From assembly GCF_002272895.1 (NCBI RefSeq), contig NZ_MLAQ01000006.1, positions 1-64,000 on the forward strand: a DNA stretch of 64,000 nt, read 5' to 3'. The notes under the pieces are model-generated. The model saw only the letters and a program-made list of their open reading frames with translations. It did no database searches and was not told the origin of the DNA. The first letter of the stretch is position 1. The number at the start of each line of letters is the position of its first letter. The DNA comes from Helicobacter sp. 12S02232-10. GTDB taxonomy: Bacteria > Campylobacterota > Campylobacteria > Campylobacterales > Helicobacteraceae. This document shows, piece after piece, positions 49,379 to 58,171 of this stretch. The position numbers and the translations under genes were made by a program.

Positions 49379-50095
49379 TAGATTAAACAAGTAGCGATAA
49401 CCTATAAATGCAAGGGTTCCCATTTTTACTTGCGAATGCAAACCTAGATTGTTTATATCACCGATTCTGTTGGATAGGTTCGAACGGCTGTTTATGTTAT
49501 ATGGGGCAAATTTAACTCCTATTTCAAATTGATGGCTTTGAGCAATAAGTGTGTGGAAGCCAAGATTATAAATCAATCCGTTTCCATTGATATGATTAAC
49601 GTTTCCAAACAATTCCAGAGCACCTGGATCAACGGCTGTGATGGCTACTTTGCTGTCTTTAAAAAAAGTTCCTTCATAGCCTATACCCCCATAAATGCCT
49701 AGAGCAAAATTTTTTGTAAAGTCGTATTTTAGAAGCACGTCAATATTCCCGCTAAAACTAAAACCCGAATACTCCATATTTCCTTTGCTTGAGATGGGAC
49801 CCAATCCGCCGGCGTGATTGTAGGTAATTGATTTTTTCATATTGACATAATTTGCCCCTACATATGCTCTAAATCCCAAAAAATTTCTAAAGTAATATTG
49901 GTAACCCATCTTGAGTCCGATAGAGGGGTTAAAACCTGATTGGGTATCAAGTGTGCTTGTGGCTTTGAGAAAATTTTCGTTATTGATATTGTCTCCGAAA
50001 TCTATGCCTAGCATAAGGGCTTTTTGAGCATTTAAAAATCCGAAAAAAAGCCCACACATAAAAAAAATTTGAATTGTTTTTTGAAAAACTTGCAT
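49373..50095 (-). CDS. Outer-membrane beta-barrel protein (Helicobacter OMP type)
   Basis: 240 residues. Signal peptide (MQVFQKTIQIFFMCGLFFGFLNAQ), then alternating beta-strand sequence (GFRAYVGANYVNMKK, FALGIYGGIGYEGTFF, EIGVKFAPYNINS) ending in YRYLFNLD. The size and pattern fit the small Helicobacter OMP (Hof/Hom-like) proteins. No ligand is known. A T-rich stretch and AAGGAAG lie before the start on the minus strand. It follows the three-gene lipoprotein operon, separated by 52 bp. Confidence 0.75.
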   Translation of the reverse strand: MQVFQKTIQIFFMCGLFFGFLNAQKALMLGIDFGDNINNENFLKATSTLDTQSGFNPSIGLKMGYQYYFRNFLGFRAYVGANYVNMKKSITYNHAGGLGPISSKGNMEYSGFSFSGNIDVLLKYDFTKNFALGIYGGIGYEGTFFKDSKVAITAVDPGALELFGNVNHINGNGLIYNLGFHTLIAQSHQFEIGVKFAPYNINSRSNLSNRIGDINNLGLHSQVKMGTLAFIGYRYLFNLD

Positions 50096-50147
50096 TTTCT
50101 TCCTTTATTTTCATTATATCAGAATTTGAGTGCTTGGAAAAATAAGC

Positions 50148-51074
50148 TTAAATTTGGGGAATTGGATTTTTTTTGATTTGAGAATATTCTTGAAGTTTTT
50201 TATAGAGTTGGACTTTAAGCCGATTTAAGGCATCTGTTTTGTTGTTTTGGACAGATTGGATTTTGGTGTGAAAAATCACATTATTTTGACAATCATAAAT
50301 ATCTGCTTCCAAAGAAATGCTAATTTGATTTCCTTGAGGATGAACTGAAATGTTATTTTTAATTGTGTGAGTATTTTTTTCATCGGTATTCCTGATAAAT
50401 TTTGCGTATTCTGCACTTAAGATATTGACAATTTCAGGATCACTATTTGGAGAAAAAATCAGAACAGCTTTTGGAAGTGGGGAGTTTTGGTTTAAAATAT
50501 CTTTGTAAATCTTAAATGAGGGAAGAGAGGAGGTGGGGTTTAGTGCGATAATGCTTTGTTCTAAAGAATCAAGTTTTGCTAACAAGCTTTGCAATGTGTT
50601 TTTATCTCTAATAGACAGAGATTTGCAATGACTGTTTTGAAATGTGTGAAGTTCTTCATACAGAGTTTGGTATTCTTTTTTAAGTGTTTGAAGGAGGGTC
50701 TTTTTGGAGATTTTGACTTGGGAATAGTATTGGGCATTTTTGTATTCGCTATGCACAAGTTTAATATCTTGGAGCTCAATAGTTTCTATAGACAGGTGAA
50801 TATTTTGAAATATTTCAGAGTGTTCGTTTTGATCTGTTTGGGTATTGGTAAGAGAAATGCTTGAATTAATTTTAACTTTGATGCTTGAAGCTAAATCATT
50901 GATGGCATTTTGTTTGGATTCTTCCAAAGACTTTCCAATTCCATTCCCATAAAGGGCTGTATTGTCATTGGGAATGGAGACGAACCAAGAAGGGGGCGTG
51001 AGAGAGCCTGACACATTCATACATCCGACGAAAAAAAAAGCGACGCAAAAAAGTTTTGAAAGCGGTTTGAGCAT
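50148..51074 (-). CDS. LPP20-family lipoprotein
   Basis: 308 residues from ATG 51074, chosen because it opens a lipoprotein signal (MLKPLSKLFCVAFFFVGC). The LPP20-type segment PPSWFVSIPNDNTALYGNGIGKSLEESKQNAINDLASSIKV follows directly; the rest is helical with a C-terminal region resembling a LPP20/FlgP repeat. LPP20-like proteins occur in surface and flagellar outer-membrane complexes; the exact role is unknown. It is the third gene of a lipoprotein operon, starting 9 bp past the LpoB gene's stop. Confidence 0.75.
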   Translation of the reverse strand: MLKPLSKLFCVAFFFVGCMNVSGSLTPPSWFVSIPNDNTALYGNGIGKSLEESKQNAINDLASSIKVKINSSISLTNTQTDQNEHSEIFQNIHLSIETIELQDIKLVHSEYKNAQYYSQVKISKKTLLQTLKKEYQTLYEELHTFQNSHCKSLSIRDKNTLQSLLAKLDSLEQSIIALNPTSSLPSFKIYKDILNQNSPLPKAVLIFSPNSDPEIVNILSAEYAKFIRNTDEKNTHTIKNNISVHPQGNQISISLEADIYDCQNNVIFHTKIQSVQNNKTDALNRLKVQLYKKLQEYSQIKKNPIPQI

Positions 51075-51082
51075 TAAAAAAC

Positions 51083-51697
51083 TCACCACGCAACGGATTT
51101 ATTGCTGCCAAGTTTGATAATATTGACTTCATCATCCCAAACAACTAAGCCGGTTTTGATGTCTGTAAGCGTCAAAAGAAAATAATAATCAACGCGTTGT
51201 TTTGAACCTATTTTTGTGTTGCGCTGAACTATTTTTCCTGATAGTGAGAGTTCAGGCGCAATTAAATTTCCTTTTTCTTGAACGGTATATTGATTGAATT
51301 CAGAGTTATCTCGTGCATCTCTAGCTTGTTTGAGCATTTTGTCAGTTGTTCCTCCGCTTCCTGACATTGCCATTGTTAAGATAAATTTTCCACTGTTTCT
51401 CATATCGCGAGTGATTTTTCTTGTCAGTTCTTCAGTGCTGAAATTTTGCATTGTATCGTTGGTGACATCAGAGATTGCCAAGACTTTCGGACTTTTTTGT
51501 GTGCCTAGATTTTTAACATAACCGCTTTGCAAAAGAGACTGAACGCTTTTACTTGCAGCATCCTCAATATCGTGATAGTCTAATCCGATGCCTGTATATT
51601 CTTTGGAATCCTTTGGATCGATATATTTTACTTTGGAAGTGCAACCTGCTAGGATAAATGCGCTTATAAAAGCAATGGTAATAAGTTTAGAATTCAT
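51083..51697 (-). CDS. LpoB-like penicillin-binding protein activator lipoprotein
   Basis: 204 residues. Signal and lipobox MNSKLITIAFISAFILAGC. The LpoB-type domain follows: YTGIGLDYHDIEDAASKSVQSLL, PKVLAISDVTNDT, TEELTRKITRDMRNSGKF and LTLTDIKTGLVVWDDEVNIIKLG. In enterobacteria LpoB activates the peptidoglycan synthase PBP1b from the outer membrane. Here the partner is unknown, and the shared fold could serve another envelope machine. It overlaps the upstream COG3014 gene by 4 bp. Confidence 0.78.
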   Translation of the reverse strand: MNSKLITIAFISAFILAGCTSKVKYIDPKDSKEYTGIGLDYHDIEDAASKSVQSLLQSGYVKNLGTQKSPKVLAISDVTNDTMQNFSTEELTRKITRDMRNSGKFILTMAMSGSGGTTDKMLKQARDARDNSEFNQYTVQEKGNLIAPELSLSGKIVQRNTKIGSKQRVDYYFLLTLTDIKTGLVVWDDEVNIIKLGSNKSVAW

Positions 51698-53103
51698 TGT
51701 TTTTCTCCGATAAGTAATTTTGGTATTATATTATTTTTTGTAGTTCTTATATAGATGAGATTGTCAGTATTTTTGCAAATTTTTAAATGATCTGTTTGTG
51801 CTGTTTGGGTTAAGGGATCTTTTTGCTTACAATCAATCAATTCAAAATCAAAAATATTTTTCTCATTTCCTTTTAATATAACTTTTCCTTGATAATTTTG
51901 AAGTCGGGTCAGCCAGACTTTATGAGGGAAAACGGTCGTAATTCGCGTATCTGCAAAAGTTGTAGTGGCAGAAAACAATGCCCCTACGATTCCGCCTATA
52001 TCTCCAAAAAGCTCATTCAGTGTAATTTGAAGAGAAGTTTTATAGCCTGCAGAAATAATTGCTCTTGTGAGAATATAGGGGAGTTGTTTGGAAAATTCGT
52101 TTGCAATGACTCCATCAAATATCGAAATTTCATCAAATTTTTTGGCATTTTTTGCCTTCAATTTAAAAGAAGTGTAAAAATTGACACCGTCTTCAAGTTC
52201 AGGGACAGATATCTTAAAATAATAAATTTTTTTATCCACTACAATAGGAGGCATTTCAATTGTAAATTCTTTTTTTGAAGAGGATTTTCCATCTTCAATG
52301 ATAATCCAAGTATATTTTTTTGATGAAGCAGAATGTGTTTGAAACAATACAAGATCTTCTCCGATAATATCTGAATGATTAATCCCATAGGATTCTTTGA
52401 GCAAATCAATCCCTTTAGGGTCTTTTTGAAGAGAAAAATATAAGCCTGAAACATAGGATATGAGTGGATTTACAAATCCGTCATAGGCCTTAAAGTGCTT
52501 CAGATTTGAATATTGTGAGTTTAATATAGAATCAACTTGTTCTTGAGAGGTATTTGTATCGAGTTTTTCAGATGAGGTGTTTTTTTTGGTCTGATTGTCT
52601 TTATTTTTCTTTAAATCGGCCTGAATTTCTTTTTGATAGTATTCTTTGGCTCGCCTTTGTCTGTCGTTGGCGCGGTTAAACTCTATTCTTGCTCTTGCCT
52701 CATCTCCTGTAACCATAGCATCTAATGCCTTGTAATAGTTGATCAAGATACCTTCATAGATATTCCCGTGATAGCTTTTGACATTATCATTAATCAGAGT
52801 CGCACCGATATTATCGAAAGAGCTTGAAAAAATATTTTGTGCTTGATTTTTATTTAATAATGTTTCAGCTTCATCAAGTGTTTTTAGAGATTCTTCATAT
52901 TTTCCGATGACAAAGGCATTGATACCGTTTTGAATTTCCCATAATAAATCATTCTTGATGAATTTTTTTGAAAAGTCATAAGCTTTTTCTTGATTTTCTT
53001 CATAATAGAGCTTATTGAAATGCTCGATTTTTCCTTGATAGCTCGCACATCCCCAGATTAGGAAGAATACCAAAGGATATAAAAGAGAGAGCAAGTATTT
53101 CAT
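51694..53103 (-). CDS. COG3014 family lipoprotein
   Basis: 469 residues. Lipoprotein signal MKYLLSLLYPLVFFLIWGC. The N-terminal half has TPR-like helical pairs (KYEESLKTLDEAETLL, DEARARIEFNRANDRQRRAKEYY), then a charged linker (about 170-190) and a beta-rich C-terminal half. It matches the COG3014 family, found with LpoB and LPP20 genes in several proteobacteria, so the three probably form one outer-membrane complex; its function is not known. It overlaps the LpoB gene by 4 bp. Confidence 0.72.
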   Translation of the reverse strand: MKYLLSLLYPLVFFLIWGCASYQGKIEHFNKLYYEENQEKAYDFSKKFIKNDLLWEIQNGINAFVIGKYEESLKTLDEAETLLNKNQAQNIFSSSFDNIGATLINDNVKSYHGNIYEGILINYYKALDAMVTGDEARARIEFNRANDRQRRAKEYYQKEIQADLKKNKDNQTKKNTSSEKLDTNTSQEQVDSILNSQYSNLKHFKAYDGFVNPLISYVSGLYFSLQKDPKGIDLLKESYGINHSDIIGEDLVLFQTHSASSKKYTWIIIEDGKSSSKKEFTIEMPPIVVDKKIYYFKISVPELEDGVNFYTSFKLKAKNAKKFDEISIFDGVIANEFSKQLPYILTRAIISAGYKTSLQITLNELFGDIGGIVGALFSATTTFADTRITTVFPHKVWLTRLQNYQGKVILKGNEKNIFDFELIDCKQKDPLTQTAQTDHLKICKNTDNLIYIRTTKNNIIPKLLIGEKQ

Positions 53104-53149
53104 TGTATTAAAAAACCTTTGAATGTAATTTTATTCTTTGCAATTTAGC

Positions 53150-53824
53150 TTAAAAATGCTTAGAGCTTAATTTTTTTTTAAGCAAAAATCTATCTAAACG
53201 GATTTTATAAGCTTGTCTAATATGAAATTCGGCGCATTCTTTTGCTTGTTGCAAGTTTCTGTTTTTAAGGGCATTTAAAATATCAAGATGTTCTTGGTGA
53301 GATTGGAGTTGTCTTTGGGGATCTTTGAGTGTTGTGCTTCCCAAAAGGAGCAGAGAATTTTCAAGTTCTTGAATGGTTTTTAAAAGAAATTTATTGTGAG
53401 CGCACTGATAGAGGGTGCTATGAAAAATTTTATTGTTTTTGGCAATGTCTTGGAGAGTCTTTGCTCGGGTTTGGTCTTCGACGATATTTTCTAAAATACT
53501 GATTTCAACATCTGAAGCGTGTTGAGCGGCCAATCTGGCGGCTGCTCCTTCTAAAACTTCGCGCATTTCATAAAGCTGAGCAATCATATTTTGATCAAGT
53601 TCGGTGATGATAAACCCGCGTTTTTGGTCATTTGTAATCAATCCTTCATTGATCAGCAGATTGATTGCTTCTCTTATAGGTGTTCTACTAAGTCCTATCG
53701 TTTGGACTAAATCATTTTCTCTGATCCGGCATCCAGGCAGTAGTGTTGCGTTTTTTATGGATTCGATGATGTAGCGATAAGCTTGTTCGCCAGAATTCAT
53801 TGCTTTTTTTGTTTCGTGTGGCAT
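53150..53824 (-). CDS. GntR-family regulator with FCD domain
   Basis: 224 residues from ATG 53824, with AAGGA 5 nt upstream; an ATG at 53842 is less well placed. Winged helix in residues about 10-70 (AYRYIIESIKNATLLPGCRIRENDLVQTIGLSRTPIREAINLLINEGLI), then an all-helical FCD ligand domain with the metal-site pattern (EMREVLEGAAARLAAQHA, HSTLYQCAHN, QEHLDILNAL, CAEFHIRQAY). It is divergent from tcuC and likely controls tcuCAB. Salmonella uses a LysR regulator (TcuR) instead. Confidence 0.88.
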   Translation of the reverse strand: MPHETKKAMNSGEQAYRYIIESIKNATLLPGCRIRENDLVQTIGLSRTPIREAINLLINEGLITNDQKRGFIITELDQNMIAQLYEMREVLEGAAARLAAQHASDVEISILENIVEDQTRAKTLQDIAKNNKIFHSTLYQCAHNKFLLKTIQELENSLLLLGSTTLKDPQRQLQSHQEHLDILNALKNRNLQQAKECAEFHIRQAYKIRLDRFLLKKKLSSKHF

Positions 53825-53946
53825 TATTTTCCTTAAAAGCATTTTTATTTATTTTGGTTTTATTATACAGATTAAATTTTTGAAATTTGCTTGATTATTA
53901 CTTGTAAAAATGTAAAGTTTGGTAAATATAGATAGCTATTTTTTTG

Positions 53947-53959
53947 TATTCTTAGAATA
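53947..53959. promoter_or_regulatory. Candidate operator over the tcuC -10 region
   Basis: TATTCTTAGAATA is a perfect 6-1-6 palindrome containing TAGAAT (53953-53958), which would serve as a -10 for tcuC. A similar GTATT...GAATA arrangement recurs before tcuA. Binding by the GntR regulator is inferred. Confidence 0.35.
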
Positions 53960-54036
53960 GTTTAAGTAAAAAAATATCAGAGTTGATAGATTGTTTTTTT
54001 CAACATCATAATCAATCAATACACTAGGAGTATTTA

Positions 54037-55341
54037 ATGGATAAGTCTCAAAGCAAAGCTATTAAGGATGCAAAATCTATTTTCAGGGTTGCTAGTGGCA
54101 ATTTTTTGGAAATGTATGATTTTGCAGTTTATGGGTTTTATGCCAGTTTTATTGCGCAAGTTTTTTTCCCTTCAAGCAGCCAGTTTGCTTCTATTATGAT
54201 GAGTTTTATGGCATTTGGCGTGGGATTTTTGATGAGACCTGTCGGAGCGATTATACTCGGAGGGTATATGGATAAGCACGGGAGGAGAAAAGGACTTTTA
54301 ATAACACTTTCTTTAATGGCAGTGGGTACGCTTACAATAGCAGTTTGTCCTGGTTATGAACAAATCGGAATTTTGGCACCTGTGATTGTGGTTATCGGGA
54401 GGCTTTTGCAAGGGTTTAGTGCAGGAGCTGAAATAGGGGGTGCAAGCGTTTATCTTGCCGAAATTGCTCCGGCTGATAAAAAAGGATTTTATGTTTCTTG
54501 GCAAAGTGCTTCTCAACAAGTTGCCACAATTGCAGCAGGAATTTTTGGAGTTGTCTTGCATTATTATTTGGGTGATCAGATTGTGAGTGAGTGGGGATGG
54601 AGGATTCCTTTTATTTTTGGTTGCTTGGTTGTACCTTTTTTATTCATCATTAGACGTACTTTGGAAGAAACCCCTGAATTCAAAGCAAGAGCGCATCAAG
54701 CCCCTAAAAAATTGAGCGCAATGTTGAAAAATATGGTCGAAAATTGGCAGGTTGTAGTTTTGGGGAGTTTATTTGTAATGATGACGACGGTTACTTTTTA
54801 TTTCATTACTGCCTACACGCCTACTTTTGCCAATAGAGTGTTGCATCTCTCTAGACTTGATAGTTTTATCGTGACTGCTATTGTGGGGCTTAGTAATCTT
54901 TTTTGGCTGCCTGTTGCAGGGGCTTTGAGCGATAAAATCGGGAGAAAACCGATTTTGATGGTCATTACGTTTCTTAACCTTATTAGCGCTTATCCAATGA
55001 TGTATTTTTTGGTCCATCATATTAGCTTTACCAATCTTGTAATTGTTGAGTTATGGTTCAGTTTTATTTTTGGGAGTTATAACGGAGCTATGGTTGTCGG
55101 ACTTTCTGAAATTATGCCTCCTCAGGTGAGGGCGCTTGGTTTTTCGCTTTCGTATTCGATTGCAGTAGCAATTTTTGGAGGCTTTACGCCTGCGATTTCA
55201 ACCTATCTGATTCATACTACAGGTAATAGTGCTATGCCTGGCATTTGGCTGAGTATAGCGGCTTTGTGTAGCTTGTTGGCAAGTTGGACACTTTTTAGAA
55301 AAGGTGGGGTTTATCACCGCCGCAAAGAGAGTGAATATTAA
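54037..55341 (+). CDS. tcuC: Tricarballylate/citrate:proton symporter TcuC (MFS)
   Basis: 434 residues, 12-helix MFS protein of the metabolite:H+ symporter family. It begins with FRVASGNFLEMYDFAVYGFYA, shows the family loop GGYMDKHGRRKGLL (motif A) and LQGFSAGAEIGGASVYLAEIAP, and a second copy GALSDKIGRKPIL. The highest resemblance is to TcuC/CitA. It imports tricarballylate or citrate with protons. CTAGGAG precedes the ATG. It is divergent from the GntR regulator; tcuA and tcuB follow. Confidence 0.85.
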   Translation: MDKSQSKAIKDAKSIFRVASGNFLEMYDFAVYGFYASFIAQVFFPSSSQFASIMMSFMAFGVGFLMRPVGAIILGGYMDKHGRRKGLLITLSLMAVGTLTIAVCPGYEQIGILAPVIVVIGRLLQGFSAGAEIGGASVYLAEIAPADKKGFYVSWQSASQQVATIAAGIFGVVLHYYLGDQIVSEWGWRIPFIFGCLVVPFLFIIRRTLEETPEFKARAHQAPKKLSAMLKNMVENWQVVVLGSLFVMMTTVTFYFITAYTPTFANRVLHLSRLDSFIVTAIVGLSNLFWLPVAGALSDKIGRKPILMVITFLNLISAYPMMYFLVHHISFTNLVIVELWFSFIFGSYNGAMVVGLSEIMPPQVRALGFSLSYSIAVAIFGGFTPAISTYLIHTTGNSAMPGIWLSIAALCSLLASWTLFRKGGVYHRRKESEY

Positions 55342-55370
55342 TTGTATTTTATTGAATACAAAAGAATACA
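55342..55370. promoter_or_regulatory. Inverted and direct repeat upstream of tcuA
   Basis: TTGTATT (55342-55348) and AATACAA (55355-55361) are a perfect 7-bp inverted repeat with a 6-bp spacer. GAATACA also occurs twice, 10 bp apart (55354-55360 and 55364-55370), one helical turn. It lies in the 104-bp gap between tcuC and tcuA and could be an operator or a weak terminator. Confidence 0.35.
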
Positions 55371-55445
55371 TTAAGCTAAAAAATATTAATCTATCAGTGT
55401 GAATTTTAAAAGCCATAAATTGTGCTTGAAAGCAAGGATAGCATT

Positions 55446-56837
55446 ATGGAACAGCTTGATTGTGATGTTTTGATTGTAGGCGGAGGAAATGCAGCACTTT
55501 GTGCGGCATTATCGGCAAAAGAAAACGGGGGCAAAGTACTTGTTTTGGAAACTGCGCCAAAGGATTGGAGAGGAGGCAATTCCCAGCATACTAGAAATCT
55601 TCGTTCGATGCATACCGAACCTACAGATGTTTTAAGCGGGAGTTATACTGAAGATGAATTTTATGAAGATGTATATCGCGTGAGCGAGGGGGAGACGAAT
55701 GAAGAATATGCCCGTTTTGTGATTTCTCAAACTCCAAAGATCGTTCAATGGGCCAAATCTTACGGAGTGAGATTCCAACCTAGTCTTGGAGGCACTCTCC
55801 AGTTGGGAAGGACAAATGCTTTTTTTTTAGGAGGCGGAAAGGCTTTGCTTAACGCTTATTACCACGCAGCCAAACGGCTTGGTATTGAGGTGGTTTATGA
55901 GTGTGAGGCTTTAGATTTGTGTATTCAAGATGATATTTGCAAATATATTTTGGTTCGAAATAAAAAAACAGGCGAAACCAAAAAAATCAAAGCAAAATCT
56001 TATGTGATCGCTTCAGGTGGCTTTGAATCCAATCTCACTTGGCTTAAAGAAGCGTGGGGAGCAAGGGCAGATAATTTTTTGATTCGGGGGACTCGGTATA
56101 ATCAAGGGTTGATGCTTAAAGTTTTGAAAAAAGAGGGTGCCAAAATTCTAGGAGATCCTACGCAAGGGCATATGGTTGCCATTGATGCAAGAGCACCTAA
56201 ATATGATGGAGGGATTGTATCAAGAGTAGATTGCGTTTCTTTGGGGATTGTAGTTAATAAGAATGCTCAAAGATTTTATGATGAAGGGGAAGATTTTTGG
56301 CCCAAGAGATATGCGATTTGGGGGAGACTTGTTGCTAATCAGCCAGATCAGATTGCTTATTGTATAACTGATTCAAAGGTTTTGGATAAATATATGCCTT
56401 CTTTGTTTCCGCCGATAGTGGCTTCAAGTATTGCAGATTTGGCAGAGATTTTGAAGTTAGATAAGAACGCTTTGGAAAAAACCGTATCTGATTATAATAA
56501 CAGCGTAGTCCCCTCTAAGTTTGATCATATGATTTTGGATGGGTGTAAAACCAAAGGATTGGAAATTGAAAAAACCCATTGGGCGCAAAAAGTCGATACA
56601 CCTCCTTTTTATTGTTACCCCTTACGTCCAGGAATAACCTTTACTTATTTGGGCGTTAAAGTGACCAAAAATGCTCAAATTGTGAAAGAAGATGGGAGTG
56701 TGTGTAAAAACCTTTTTGCAGCCGGAGAAATAATGGCTGGCAATATTTTATCCAAAGGGTATGTAGCAGGATTTGGAATGTCTATAGGTTCAGTGTTTGG
56801 AAAAATAGCCGGAGAAAATGCGGCAAAATTCTTTTGA
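55446..56837 (+). CDS. tcuA: FAD-dependent tricarballylate dehydrogenase TcuA
   Basis: 463 residues. The start is ATG 55446, with AAGGA 7 nt upstream, which begins the Rossmann motif CDVLIVGGGNAALCAALSAKENGG. A fumarate reductase/SdhA-like flavoprotein: GGNSQHTRNLRSMH, GGGKALLNAYYHAAK, and the C-terminal FAD motif LFAAGEIMAGNILSKGYVAGFGMSIGSVFG. In Salmonella TcuA oxidises tricarballylate to cis-aconitate. It is coupled with tcuB 9 bp downstream. Confidence 0.88.
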   Translation: MEQLDCDVLIVGGGNAALCAALSAKENGGKVLVLETAPKDWRGGNSQHTRNLRSMHTEPTDVLSGSYTEDEFYEDVYRVSEGETNEEYARFVISQTPKIVQWAKSYGVRFQPSLGGTLQLGRTNAFFLGGGKALLNAYYHAAKRLGIEVVYECEALDLCIQDDICKYILVRNKKTGETKKIKAKSYVIASGGFESNLTWLKEAWGARADNFLIRGTRYNQGLMLKVLKKEGAKILGDPTQGHMVAIDARAPKYDGGIVSRVDCVSLGIVVNKNAQRFYDEGEDFWPKRYAIWGRLVANQPDQIAYCITDSKVLDKYMPSLFPPIVASSIADLAEILKLDKNALEKTVSDYNNSVVPSKFDHMILDGCKTKGLEIEKTHWAQKVDTPPFYCYPLRPGITFTYLGVKVTKNAQIVKEDGSVCKNLFAAGEIMAGNILSKGYVAGFGMSIGSVFGKIAGENAAKFF

Positions 56838-56846
56838 GGGAAAAAA

Positions 56847-57950
56847 ATGAAGCAAATTGGTTTTGATGAAAAAGAAATTTATGAGTCAGCGAAAAATTCT
56901 TGTGTTATTTGCAATTCGTGTAGATATTGTGAAGGTTTTTGTGCCGTTTTTCCGGCTATGGAAAAAAGAAGAAGTTTTGAATGGAAAGATATTGATTATT
57001 TGGCAAATTTATGCCATCAGTGCGGGGAGTGTTTCTATGCTTGTCAATATGCACCACCGCACGAATTTAATGTGAATATACCAAGTCAATTTAGCGATAT
57101 TAGGGCAATGAGTTATCAAAAATTTGCTTATCCTCGATGGATTGGGAAAGTTTTTGAAAAAAATGGCTTTTTTGTCTCTATCGTGTTGCTTGCTTGTATT
57201 TTTGCAGTATTTTTTATGGCATTCTTATCGCATCGTGCGGATTTTCCTTTAGGGGACTATGAAGGAGATTTTTACAGGATTGTTCCTTATCATCTGATGG
57301 TATGGACTTTTGGTATCGTCGGGGTATTTGTTTTTTGCGCTTTGGGAGCGGGTTTTGTAAGATTTTTTTCTCATATTCAAAAAAAAGAAGAAATTACCTC
57401 AAGTTCTATTTGCCAAGCTTTTTTTGATGCATTTTCTTTGAAATATTTGGGAGGACATAATAATGATGGGTGTACATACCCAAAAGATGAGCGTTCTAGT
57501 CTTAGAAAAATATTTCATCATTTTACATTTTATGGTTTTTTGTCTTGTTTTGTGGCGACATCTTTAGGCGCATTTTACGAGCATTTTTTAAATCTTCACG
57601 CCCCTTATGCATTTTTGAGTTTGCCCAAGTTGTTTGGAACTTTTGGTGGCATATCTCTTTGTATCGGGACCTTAGGGCTTTTTATTTTAAAACTGATTGC
57701 TGATGCCAGATTGAAATCTCTCAAAACAATGGGAATGGATTACGCTTTTATTTTTAGTCTGTTTATTGTTTCTTTAAGCGGCTTGATTTTAATGATTTTT
57801 AGAGAAAGTCAGGGAATGGCATTTTTAATATTATTTCATTTAAGTACGGTGTTGGCGTTATTTATAATGATGCCTTATGGAAAGTTTATTCACGGATTCT
57901 ATCGTTTGGGTGCTTTGATCAAATATAATTTGGAGATAAAAAAACCTTAA
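56847..57950 (+). CDS. tcuB: TcuB, iron-sulfur membrane electron acceptor for TcuA
   Basis: 367 residues. The N-terminal cytoplasmic part has two ferredoxin-like cysteine sets (CVICNSCRYCEGFCAVFP and CHQCGECFYACQYAPPHEF). The rest is membrane helices (about five: near 110-130, 150-172, 225-245, 265-285 and 300-345). In Salmonella TcuB reoxidises TcuA FADH2 and passes electrons to the membrane quinone. AGGGAAAAA precedes the ATG. It is the last gene of the cluster. Confidence 0.86.
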   Translation: MKQIGFDEKEIYESAKNSCVICNSCRYCEGFCAVFPAMEKRRSFEWKDIDYLANLCHQCGECFYACQYAPPHEFNVNIPSQFSDIRAMSYQKFAYPRWIGKVFEKNGFFVSIVLLACIFAVFFMAFLSHRADFPLGDYEGDFYRIVPYHLMVWTFGIVGVFVFCALGAGFVRFFSHIQKKEEITSSSICQAFFDAFSLKYLGGHNNDGCTYPKDERSSLRKIFHHFTFYGFLSCFVATSLGAFYEHFLNLHAPYAFLSLPKLFGTFGGISLCIGTLGLFILKLIADARLKSLKTMGMDYAFIFSLFIVSLSGLILMIFRESQGMAFLILFHLSTVLALFIMMPYGKFIHGFYRLGALIKYNLEIKKP

Positions 57951-57981
57951 TTGTTTTACAAAATTTTAAGCCCTAAGAGTG

Positions 57982-57987
57982 TAGAAT
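57982..57987 (+). promoter_or_regulatory. SRP RNA gene -10 box
   Basis: TAGAAT ends 5 nt before the predicted 5' end of the SRP RNA at about 57993. Confidence 0.5.
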
Positions 57988-57992
57988 TGTAT

Positions 57993-58098
57993 TGCCTCTT
58001 TTCAGACCTATGCAATTGCAGATTAGGATAATGCTTCAGGGTGGGAACACAGCAGAGCAGCTTGATTTGTGATGTGCCTTAGCCATCTGGGAAGGGGT
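57993..58098 (+). ncRNA. ffs: Signal recognition particle 4.5S-type RNA
   Basis: The conserved domain IV hairpin is present: CAGG, GUG (58041-58043), a GGAA tetraloop (58044-58047), CAC (58048-58050), then AGCAG, the Ffh-binding fold. The ends close by a 12-bp stem, 57995-58006 with 58086-58097, allowing a few G-U pairs. A T-rich tail (TTTTATTCTTT) follows. It is the short bacterial form, without an Alu domain. It forms SRP with Ffh for membrane protein targeting. Confidence 0.92.
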
Positions 58099-58171
58099 TT
58101 TATTCTTTAGATTTTTATTCCTTTCTAACATAACAGATAAGATCTTTTTAAAATCTCTATTTTTTTAAAAT

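Noticed and set aside
54037-57950. Horizontal transfer of the tcu cluster
   Set aside because: Base composition and codon habit look like the neighbours by eye, and no repeats, integrase or tRNA flank it; transfer cannot be shown without phylogeny.
57993-58098. tRNA or tmRNA gene
   Set aside because: The GUG-GGAA-CAC hairpin between CAGG and AGCAG with a closing stem identifies SRP RNA; no cloverleaf or tRNA-like end is present.
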